A DNA stretch of 64,000 nt from Metridium senile (taxonomy: Eukaryota > Cnidaria > Anthozoa > Actiniaria > Metridiidae), in contig OX459096.1 in assembly GCA_949775045.1 (NCBI GenBank), positions 39,707,158 to 39,771,157 of the forward strand, read 5' to 3'. Position 1 is the first letter of the stretch. Each line of letters starts with the position of its first letter. The position numbers and the translations under genes are program-made. The notes under the pieces were generated by a model. That model saw only the letters and a program-made list of their open reading frames with translations, was not told where the DNA came from and did not search any database. Shown piece after piece: positions 24,551-36,700 of this stretch.

Positions 24551-26636
24551 TTAGCAAGGCTGATCTTTTATGGGTAGAGGGTCTCACTCTTCTGACTCTA
24601 CACAGCATGATATGTTTTTATAGATCGCTCGATATTTTTTAATAGATATCTCGGTATTTTTTAATAATCGCTTGAAATTTTTTTAATAGATCGCTCGATA
24701 TTTTTTTATAGATATCTCGATATTTCTTTTATAGATCGCTCGATATTTTTTAATAGATATCTCGATATTTTTTAATAGATCGCGTATGATCCTTTACTTT
24801 GGGAGGGTCATGAAATTTTCATCACTTCATTTCAAAATTCCACCCCCCCCCCCCTCCCCCCCTGCTAATTTCTGACAAGTCCCTTAGCAAGGCTGATCTT
24901 TTATGGGTAGAGGGTCTCACTCTTCTGACTCTACACAGCATGATATGTTTTTATAGATCGCTCGATATTTTTTAATAGATATCTCGGTATTTTTTAATAA
25001 TCGCTTGAAATTTTTTTAATAGATCGCTCGATATTTTTTTATAGATATCTCGATATTTCTTTTATAGATCGCTCGATATTTTTTAATAGATATCTCGATA
25101 TTTTTTAATAGATCGCGTATGATCCTTTACTTTGGGAGGGTCATGAAATTTTCATCACTTCATTTCAAAATTCCACCCCCCCCCCCCTCCCCCCCTGCTA
25201 ATTTCTGACAAGTCCCTTAGCAAGGCTGATCTTTTATGGGTAGAGGGTCTCACTCTTCTGACTCTACACAGCATGATATGTTTTTATAGATCGCTCGATA
25301 TTTTTTAATAGATATCTCGGTATTTTTTAATAATCGCTTGAAATTTTTTTAATAGATCGCTCGATATTTTTTTATAGATATCTCGATATTTCTTTTATAG
25401 ATCGCTCGATATTTTTTAATAGATATCTCGATATTTTTTAATAGATCGCGTATGATCCTTTACTTTGGGAGGGTCATGAAATTTTCATCACTTCATTTCA
25501 AAATTCCACCCCCCCCCCCCTCCCCCCCTGCTAATTTCTGACAAGTCCCTTAGCAAGGCTGATCTTTTATGGGTAGAGGGTCTCACTCTTCTGACTCTAC
25601 ACAGCATGATATGTTTTTATAGATCGCTCGATATTTTTTAATAGATATCTCGGTATTTTTTAATAATCGCTTGAAATTTTTTTAATAGATCGCTAGATAT
25701 TTTTTTATAGATATCTCGATATTTCTTTTATAGATCGCTCGATATTTTTTAATAGATATCTCGATATTTTTTAATAGATCGCGCGCTCGATATTTTTTTA
25801 TAGATCGCTCGATATTTTTTTATAGATCGCTCGATATTTATTAATAGATATCTCGATATTTTTTAATAGATCGCTCGATATTTTTTTATAGATATCTCGA
25901 TATTTCTTTTATAGATCGCTCGATATTTTTTAATAGATATCTCGATATTTTTTAATAGATCGCGTATGATCCTTTACTTTGGGAGGGTCATGAAATTTTC
26001 ATCACTTCATTTCAAAATTCCACCCCCCCCCCCTCCCCCCCTGCTAATTTCTGACAAGTCCCTTAGCAAGGCTGATCTTTTATGGGTAGAGGGTCTCACT
26101 CTTCTGACTCTACACAGCATGATATGTTTTTATAGATCGCTCGATATTTTTTAATAGATATCTCGGTATTTTTTAATAATCGCTTGAAATTTTTTTAATA
26201 GATCGCTCGATATTTTTTTATAGATATCTCGATATTTCTTTTATAGATCGCTCGATATTTTTTAATAGATATCTCGATATTTTTTAATAGATCGCGCGCT
26301 CGATATTTTTTTATAGATCGCTCGATATTTTTTTATAGATCGCTCGATATTTATTAATAGATATCTCGATATTTTTTAATAGATCGCTCGATATTTTTTA
26401 ATAGATATCTCGATATTTTTTAATAGATCGCTCGATATTTTTTAATAGATATCTCGATATTTTTTTTATAGATAGCTTGATATTTTTTAATAGATATCTC
26501 GATATTTTTTAATAGATATCTCGATATTTTTTAATAGATATCTCGATATTTTTTAATAGATATCTCGATATTTTTTAATTGATCGCTCGATATTTTTTAA
26601 TAGATATCTCGATATTTTATAATAGATATCTCGATA
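24452..26636. repeat. Composite satellite: 333-bp macro-units plus 22-bp subrepeats
   Basis: The marker TATGATCCTTTACTTTGGGA occurs at 24452, 24785, 25118, 25451 and 25965, giving spacings of 333, 333, 333 and 514. Each macro-unit joins the right half of the neighbouring MITE to a run of roughly 22-bp subunits (GATATCTCGATATTTTTTAA and GATCGCTCGATATTTTTTTA). After the last marker the 22-bp subunits continue alone to about 26636. There is no coding potential. Confidence 0.95.
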
Positions 26637-27480
26637 TCCCTTACCCTAGAAACTAGAGGGTTTCTTGATCTAGTACTTAATTGTATTTATCATTTGTACG
26701 GTCTGTGTTCGTTATTCTCGTTGCTTCACAAACCATCGGAGTTACAAATGCTAAAGCAAGTAAAAAATATCCTCTGGTATACCCAGGGTTAGCTCCCCTT
26801 CCATCCCGCCCCTATAAACGTCGTCACGTGCAGTAGAATGCATCGATTTGCTCACTGATTCAAGTACTTTCAAGTAATAATAAATATGCAGGAGTGTTTT
26901 ATGTATGTTTAATCAGTACATATACTCGAACAATTCCAGTTGACAAACGTTTTTTGTGTAAGTTTCCCTGTGGTTTCTATACGCGCATTGAATAGTACAT
27001 ACTTTCACAGAAAACACTGCAGGGCTTTGGTTTAGAAGAAGCTGCCAGTGATGGTTTGAAGACCATTCCCGAATCGGCATCGCTGATCATTAAAAACAAT
27101 TGATTCAAATCTTATTCTCTTTTATATAAGCTTTAATACTTTGTCAAACTATATTGTAAAATGACGCGCTAAACAATGTGTAACTGAGAGCACCCCGCGA
27201 ACGTGGACCGTACCCTTAAAAATCCATAAATTGCATCAAATTGCGTCGACTTTAGGACCCGTGGCAGGCCTTGAAATCGTACACGTACTCAAGGATCGAT
27301 GCCCTAGTCTCCATGAACTTCAACATCCAGCATGGAATCATTGGGTAACGCGTAGGATATTTTTTTTGTGGTCCGATAAAAAATTTGTAAGTTGGGCCCC
27401 CCAGACATATTTACTCTGATCGGGCCTGATCTTCCAATGCTATTCATCTCCATACGTCATTATGGTACAGTCAGTAAATG
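26637..27480. other. Intergenic sequence, no gene recognised
   Basis: Lies between the satellite and the ERLEC1 3' end. It contains short open frames without recognisable domains. Nothing further can be supported. Confidence 0.5.
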
Positions 27481-27605
27481 ACACGAAGCACAATATTGTT
27501 TTCTTTATTTTTATATGAAGACTTTGTCATGTGTTATAAAGCATTAAATATATCTATCATAAACACCATAAAATGGATATAAAATAAGTCATTATATGTG
27601 CAATC

Positions 27606-27611
27606 TTTATT
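27606..27611 (-). terminator. ERLEC1 polyadenylation signal (likely)
   Basis: AATAAA on the minus strand about 105 bases past the ERLEC1 stop. A second one is at 27504-27509. Either could be used. Confidence 0.5.
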
Positions 27612-27713
27612 GTTATAAGCATTGTGCAATGAAACAAGTATTTGGGTGTTGTTCCATCAGTGATGATATACAAATGGTAAAATTGATAGCAAAATGTGTT
27701 TATGAAAAATTCA

Positions 27714-30700
27714 TTAATTAAAAAGTCCATACGAGTCCATTCGTTTCATGAGGGGACAAACAATAGGAGACTCAACCTGAAGAAAACAAAACAACAACAT
27801 GTTAATATAGGCTGGTCTAAATACCAAATAATACCACAAAACAGGCATAAATATCAAAGAATACCACAAAACAGGCATAAATATCAAAGAATACCACAAA
27901 ACAGGCATAAATATCAAAGAATACCACAAAAGAGGCATAAATACAAAAGAATACTACAAAAGAGGCATAAATATCAAAGAATACCACAAAAGAGGCATAA
28001 ATACCAAGGAATACCACAAAACAGTCATAAATATCAAAGAATACCACAAAACAGGCATAAATATCAAAGAATACCACAAAAGAGGCATAAATACCAAATA
28101 ATACTACAAAAGAGGCATAAATGCCAAAGAATACGACAAAACAGGCATAAATATCAAAGAATACTACAAAAGAGGCATAAATATCAAAGAATACCACAAA
28201 AGAGGCATAAATAATAAGTACTTATTGACTGAGTGGGAGGGCCGTACGGGAAAATATTTGGCTAGCGGCCATGACGTACGGAACGAGCGCAGCGAGATCC
28301 GTACAAATGACCAAGAGCCAAATATTTCCCCGTAAGGCCCGGCCTAACTCAGTCAATAAGTTTTTTATCATATGACCCGTATTTTGCCCAGCGCGCGCCA
28401 TTTTTGTTGTGATGTTTCGAGTAGCTGGTCCGTACGTGTTTGTACGGACCAGGTGAAAAAAGCCGTACGGACCCCATCACGTGACTGTTTTCCGAAGGTT
28501 TTCTTAAGAACGCGCGCCGGGCAAAATACGGGTCATATGATAACAAAGAATACTACAAAACTATCTCTTCCTCTAAACTGATTCATGGATAAAAAAAACC
28601 CAAATTCAAATTGAAATTTATCATTTTACAAGTCTGCTATAAAGACAAGACATGTACAAACTTGAAATTTAATAATAAAAAGAATATGATGATCTAGAAT
28701 GGTACGTAATACTTACTCCAAGGATATATTGACAAACTTCTGGTTCCAGTAAATAAATAGATACCTCTTGTAGATGGCTCGACTCTTTACATCTACAAAC
28801 AAATACACAAAATATATTAAAAACACCTGTTAATTGATGCCCTTGGTGGATATGTCTTTTGGATTTGAAATACTACAGTTGTTCAATAAGGCCCCTGGAA
28901 TTATTTGTAGTATAGTTTGTTATATGTAATTATATTTGTTAAAATAGAAATAAAAACATATTAAAAAAACTACAGTTGTTTGAATTCAGTAAGATTTTAA
29001 ATGCCCCTGTAATTTGTTGTCTGTGTCATAATTTTATAGTATTCAGGAATGAACTCGGTGATTGTTAGTATGAGGGACCATTATTCATGATTAAATTCAT
29101 GAGGGATATTTAGACTAATCGTCCCTCATGAATATAATCATGAGGGACAATTAGTCACTAATCGTATCTCATGAATATAATCATTAGAGACCATTAGTCA
29201 CTAATCGTCCCTCATGAATATAATCATGAGGGATATTCAGACTAAATATCCTTCATTCAATTCAGAGGTATGTTAGACATTAAACATCCCTGTGGAAACA
29301 ATTGATACCGAGGTAATCATGATATTACCTTTGTTGAAGAATGCAATCATGATCAGTAAAAGCATGCAACATAAATGGTACTAAATAATGATATTATATT
29401 ATAATTCTATTGTTTTCAATTGTTTAATTAGTACTAATTAATACTTATTACTACCCTTGTTTCACAGGTACATTATATGTACAAACCCTTTATTGTGAAG
29501 TGAGATATTAATATCTACTTATAAACTGAATGTTTCAGAAATAATCTTTTCATAACCAATTAATCAAGATCAAATTACAGACATCCTAGCCAGTGTTAGA
29601 GTGTAGACTGTAGCTTCAACAGCTGCAACAATGGTTTTTGAAATATAGGTTTATAAATTACCTTAGTCTAACTTGTACTTGTCTTGGTTGACCTGTCATA
29701 TCACATGTATCTCCACCAGTATATAGATGCACAGCATAACTTCTGCAAAAGTGATGGTTTAAACCTTGATGTAAGTACAAGGGATGATCCAGAAATTTGT
29801 CAGGGGGGGTGCCCCAATTGCAAATGAAGGGCCATTAAGGTGTAAGGGGGTGTCCGGTCCCTTAATGTCTTAAATAAAATAGGGGTAATTGCGGTGCTAG
29901 GGGGTGTCCGGTGCCTTAAGGGACACCCCCTAGATCCTCCTCTGAGTAATGATGGTGAGTGTGAGAATAAATGTTGATCTCAAGTAAGGCTTTGGTATTA
30001 TGCTAATTAGTACATTTTTAGTTTCTTTAATTCATTCGTTTAGTGGAGTTGTGGATCTGGGTTTGTAACAATTTGAAATGCAAGAAAATACATTTTTTTG
30101 TCATGTCACTTTAAGGCACTAAAAAATGGGGGTACACACCCTTTATCTATCAAACTGCAAAGCACATTATTTTTTAGGTATTTAGAGCAGGTTTATGGAT
30201 TAGATCTTTCTCGATGTCTATCTATTTAAAAAAATAAGATATTTAAGAAAAACTAATATGCAAGTTAGGTCATGTGACCTCTTTACTCAAATAGCTCCTT
30301 CTGTAAAGTGATTTTTCAAACAAAAACGACTAATTCGTAAAGTCCCCTTTAAAAGAAACTAAGCAATGTATAATTAGTTTACACACCCCATTTTAAATCA
30401 AAAATTCAAAACCAAAATTTTGACCTAGCTCTATACTCACCTGAAAGCTAACACGTAGCAAAATAATTGCATTCAGGGATATTCAACAATGTATGCCAAA
30501 ATATTAAGAATTATCACCATATATAGGCCAAGAGCTTCTTAAAACATAAAGTATATGCAAATTCGGCTAAACCCAAGCCTTAATATATGTGATGTTTGTG
30601 ATAATTCTGAAAACTTAATCAGAGGTCACTTGCAGTGAAATTGGTGTGAGCCTTCAGTTATATTAGAAAACTTACAATGATTGTGATAAATTAAACATAA

Positions 30701-33700
30701 TATTCAATAGGAAACTTTGTGTATTAATACAAAAAATTATTGCTACTTACGGGTTTTGCTTTGTATTTTTGCTGTCCATCCATTTGATGTGTTCCTAGAA
30801 ATATAACCCAAAATAAGCACTATATTTTAAGATATAAGTTTGTTCAGTTTTGTATAAAAATTTACAGATTGAAGAGCTAGAATACCACTAGCCATGCCCA
30901 CACCCCAAACACCACCCACATCATTGGTGTATGATGGTTTTGCCATCTCTGTATTCCACTCATAGTATAAAGTATTTTACAATCCCAACCCCTCCCTGTA
31001 CCCACCCCCCCCAGTCCCCCTGTACCCCCTGTACCCCCAGTCCCCCTGTACCCCCCCCCCCCCCCCAGTACCCCCTGTACCCTGGTGTGTGGTGGTAGTT
31101 TTTTTACCTCCTTATTCCATTGACCCAATAAGATATCTGTACGACCTCCATGCTCCTAAAACAACAATGAATATTATTTAAAACATAATAATGTTTCCAT
31201 GTGACTGATCTATAATGGTAAAGCTCACACTTATATCATGACTATGGTATAAGGATTAACACTGTAACTTTCACCTAAAAAACGGTTTCTCTGTTATTAG
31301 TAAACGATTGGATATATAATGAAATTTGTAACACCGTAACAAATGTTGACTTAATTTTACTGACGTTTCAAGCTTTAGCCCTTCATCAGAGTAAAAGAGT
31401 TAGACTAAGACAGACACTGAGTATAAATAAGAAGCAGGAAAAGAAAGCGATAGAAAATGTAGCAGGAGTTAAAGAATGGAAAAATTAATTGAAAGCTAAT
31501 CATTCATTCATGCCGAAAGTAATTACTTACTTCATCTGTATGATATTGTATCACTCTTTTCCCTAAACACAATTCATACTTCCACCAACCAGTTCCCTGA
31601 AACAAAACAAAAATGACAAAATTAACAAGATCTGCGACAGGAGAGTTTCAGACACACTATAAAAATGAATCAATAATTAAAGATTGGATGAATGAATGAA
31701 TGCTTTTTGTGACACAAGTTCAGTTCCAAATAGTTATGTAGATGAGGTATGATCATCCGGGGCAGTGTAGTCTTGAGAAAGACTGTTAGTGTCTAAGCAG
31801 AAGTCATCTCCAGAGTAAAGAAACAAAAAGATCATTATATACAAATCATATACAAACAATATTCATGTGTTACAGATGATCATAACTCAAATTTTCAATA
31901 AAAAAGTGCTAGAATACAGTAAAAACCTGCATAAAAAAACATGATTTTCAGTTCAGGCTGATTTTGTTCTTATATATTGTTCCTATGTGTATGCAGGTAC
32001 TTTGTTGACCAAATTTCAGCCTGAGTGTTCTTAATCCACTAGTTCTTTTATGCAGGTTTTACTATATATCAAAATACAGAAAACCAATTTATTCAGTGTA
32101 ATTTATACCCCTTGTAAGCAGTAGTCTCCATTGAGAAAGTCTTTTGTGAGTTGATCATCAGGGAGAGGGGTTTGTATTCTTGGTTTTTCAGCCTCTTGAT
32201 TTGTTTCTTTTTCAGGAGGATCCACTTCTTCTTGTTGTTGTCCTTGTTCAAACAACATGGTCTACAAAAATAATAGATAAAACTAAAATGATGCTCAACA
32301 GGTTTTGTTATTGTTCAAGTATCAGTAACATGGTCTACAAAATGATGCTGTTTAACATTTGCAAGCATACAAAAAGTGCAATAGTTTTTGCCCTTACAAC
32401 ATAGTTTCAAAATACAATTATTCAGCAGTTTTTGCCTTGTTCAAACATCATTGATTTTAAAATGAAATCAAAACTGTAAGTACAGCACTAAAACAGAAGA
32501 AGTTGATGACCTTGTTCAAACAACATAGTCTTGAAAACAATTTTTAGTATACAACAGTCTTGAAAAAAAAATAGATCAAAGTTTTTTAGTATACAACATA
32601 GTCTTGAAAACTAAAATAGATCAAAGTTTTTTAGTATACAACATAGTCTTGAAAACTAAAATAGATCAAAGTTTTTTAGTATACAACATAGTCTTGAAAA
32701 CTAAAATAGATCAAAGTTTTTTAGTATACAACATAGTCTTGAAAACAAAAATAGATCAAAGTTTTTTAGTATACAACATAGTCTTGAAAACAAAATAGAT
32801 CAAAGTTTTTTAGTATACAACATAGTCTTGAAAACAAAATAGATCAAAGTTTTTTAGTATACAACATAGCCTTGAAAACAAAATAGATCAAAGTTTTTTA
32901 GTATACAACATAGTCTTGAAAACTAAAATAGATCAAAGTTTTTTAGTATACAACATAGTCTTAAAAACTAAAATAGATCAAAGTTTTTTAGTATACAACA
33001 GTCTTGAAAACTAAAATAGATCAAAGTTTTTTAGTATACAACATAGTCTTGAAAACTAAAATAGATCAAAGTTTTTTAGTATACAACATAGTCTTGAAAA
33101 CAAAATAGATCAAAGTTTTTTAGTATACAACATAGTCTTGAAAACAAAATAGATCAAAGTTTTTTAGTATACAACATAGTCTTGAAAACAAAATAGATCA
33201 AAGTTTTTTAGTATACAACATAGTCTTGAAAACAAAATAGATCAAAGTTTTTTAGTATACAACATAGTCTTGAAAACAAAATAGATCAAAGTTTTTTAGT
33301 ATACAACATAGTCTTGAAAACAAAATAGATCAAAGTTTTTTAGTATACAACAAAGTCTTGAAAACAAAATAGATCAAAGTTTTTTAGTATACAACAAAGT
33401 CTTGAAAACAAAATAGATCAAAGTTTTTCAGTATACAACATAGTCTTGAAAACAAAATAGATCAAAGTTTTTCCGTATACAACATAGTCTTGAAAACAAA
33501 ATAGATCAAAGTTTTTTAGTATACAACATAGTCTTGAAAACAAAATAGATCAAAGTTTTTTAGTATACAACATAGTCTTGAAAACAAAATAGATCAAAGT
33601 TTTTTAGTATACAACATAGTCTTGAAAACAAAATAGATCAAAGTTTTTTAGTATACAACATAGTCTTGAAAACAAAATAGATCAAAGTTTTTTAGTATAC

Positions 33701-36700
33701 AACATAGTCTTGAAAACAAAATAGATCAAAGTTTTTCAGTATACAACATAGTCTTGAAAACAAAATAGATCAAAGTTTTTTAGTAAACAACATAGTCTTG
33801 AAAACTAAAATAGATCAAAGTTTTTTAGTAAACAACATAGTCTTGAAAACAAAATAGATCAAAGTTTTTTAGTATACAACATAGTCTTGAAAACAAAATA
33901 GATCAAAGTTTTTTAGTATACAACATAGTCTTGAAAACAAAATAGATCAAAGTTTTTTAGTATACAACATAGTCTTGAAAACAAAATAGATCAAAGTTTT
34001 TTAGTATACAACATAGTCTTGAAAACAAAATAGATCAAAGTTTTTTAGTATACAACATAGTCTTGAAAACAAAATAGATCAAAGTTTTTTAGTATACAAC
34101 AAAGTCTTGAAAACAAAATAGATCAAAGTTTTTTAGTATACAACAAAGTCTTGAAAACAAAATAGATCAAAGTTTTTCAGTATACAACATAGTCTTGAAA
34201 ACAAAATAGATCAAAGTTTTTCCGTATACAACATAGTCTTGAAAACAAAATAGATCAAAGTTTTTTAGTATACAACATAGTCTTGAAAACAAAATAGATC
34301 AAAGTTTTTTAGTATACAACATAGTCTTGAAAACAAAATAGATCAAAGTTTTTTAGTATACAACATAGTCTTGAAAACAAAATAGATCAAAGTTTTTTAG
34401 TATACAACATAGTCTTGAAAACAAAATAGATCAAAGTTTTTTAGTATACAACATAGTCTTGAAAACAAAATAGATCAAAGTTTTTTAGTATACAACATAG
34501 TCTTGAAAACAAAATAGATCAAAGTTTTTTAGTATACAACATAGTCTTGAAAACAAAATAGATCAAAGTTTTTTAGTATACAACATAGTCTTGAAAACAA
34601 AATAGATCAAAGTTTTTTAGTATACAACATAGTCTTGAAAACAAAATAGATCAAAGTTTTTTAGTATACAACATAGTCTTGAAAACAAAATAGATTAAAG
34701 TTTTTTAGTATACAACATAGTCTTGAAAAGAAAATAGATCAAAGTTTTTCAGTATACAACATAGTCTTCAAAACTAAAATAGATCAAAGTTTTTTAGTAT
34801 ACAACATAGTCTTGAAAACTAAAATAGATCAAAGTTTTTTAGTATACAACATAGTCTTGAAAACAAAATAGATCAAAGTTTTTTAGTATACAACATAGTC
34901 TTGAAAACAAAATAGATCAAAGTTTTTTAGTATACAACATAGTCTTGAAAACAAAATAGATCAAAGTTTTTTAGTATACAACATAGTCTTGAAAACAAAA
35001 TAGATCAAAGTTTTTTAGTATACAACATAGTCTTGAAAACAAAATAGATCAAAGTTTTTTAGTATACAACATAGTCTTGAAAACAAAATAGATTAAAGTT
35101 TTTTAGTATACAACATAGTCTTGAAAACAAAATAGATCAAAGTTTTTTAGTATACAACAAAGTCTTGAAAACAAAATAGATCAAAGTTTTTTAGTATACA
35201 ACAAAGTCTTGAAAACAAAATAGATCAAAGTTTTTCAGTATACAACATAGTCTTGAAAACAAAATAGATCAAAGTTTTTCCGTATACAACATAGTCTTGA
35301 AAACAAAATAGATCAAAGTTTTTTAGTATACAACATAGTCTTGAAAACAAAATAGATCAAAGTTTTTTAGTATACAACATAGTCTTGAAAACAAAATAGA
35401 TCAAAGTTTTTTAGTATACAACATAGTCTTGAAAACAAAATAGATCAAAGTTTTTCAGTATACAACATAGTTTTGAAAACAAAATAGATCAAAGTTTTTT
35501 AGTAAACAACATAGTCTTGAAAACTAAAATAGATCAAAGTTTTTTAGTAAACAACATAGTCTTGAAAACAAAATAGATCAAAGTTTTTCCGTATACAACA
35601 TAGTCTTGAAAACAAAATAGATCAAAGTTTTTTAGTATACAACATAGTCTTGAAAACAAAATAGATCAAAGTTTTTTAGTATACAACATAGTCTTGAAAA
35701 CAAAATAGATCAAAGTTTTTTAGTATACAACATAGTCTTGAAAACAAAATAGATCAAAGTTTTTTAGTATACAACAGTCTTGAAAACAAAATAGATCAAA
35801 GTTTTTTAGTATACAACATAGTCTTGAAAACAAAATAGATCAAAGTTTTTCAGTATACAACATAGTCTTGAAAACAAAATAGATCAAAGTTTTTTAGTAA
35901 ACAACATAGTCTTGAAAACTAAAATAGATCAAAGTTTTTTAGTAAACAACATAGTCTTGAAAACAAAATAGATCAAAGTTTTTTAGTATACAACATAGTC
36001 TTGAAAACAAAATAGATCAAAGTTTTTTAGTATACAACATAGTCTTGAAAACAAAATAGATCAAAGTTTTTTAGTATACAACATAGTCTTGAAAACAAAA
36101 TAGATCAAAGTTTTTTAGTATACAACATAGTCTTGAAAACAAAATAGATCAAAGTTTTTTAGTATACAACATAGTCTTGAAAACAAAATAGATCAAAGTT
36201 TTTTAGTATACAACAAAGTCTTGAAAACAAAATAGATCAAAGTTTTTTAGTATACAACAAAGTCTTGAAAACAAAATAGATCAAAGTTTTTCAGTATACA
36301 ACATAGTCTTGAAAACAAAATAGATCAAAGTTTTTCCGTATACAACATAGTCTTGAAAACAAAATAGATCAAAGTTTTTTAGTATACAACATAGTCTTGA
36401 AAACAAAATAGATCAAAGTTTTTTAGTATACAACATAGTCTTGAAAACAAAATAGATCAAAGTTTTTTAGTATACAACATAGTCTTGAAAACAAAATAGA
36501 TCAAAGTTTTTTAGTATACAACATAGTCTTGAAAACAAAATAGATCAAAGTTTTTTAGTATACAACATAGTCTTGAAAACAAAATAGATCAAAGTTTTTT
36601 AGTATACAACATAGTCTTGAAAACAAAATAGATCAAAGTTTTTTAGTATACAACATAGTCTTGAAAACAAAATAGATCAAAGTTTTTTAGTATACAACAT

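Noticed and set aside
27836..28214. Open frames of 126-172 codons over the 30-bp minisatellite
   Set aside because: Same artefact of a period divisible by three. Both strands are open, and there is no start context or conserved domain.
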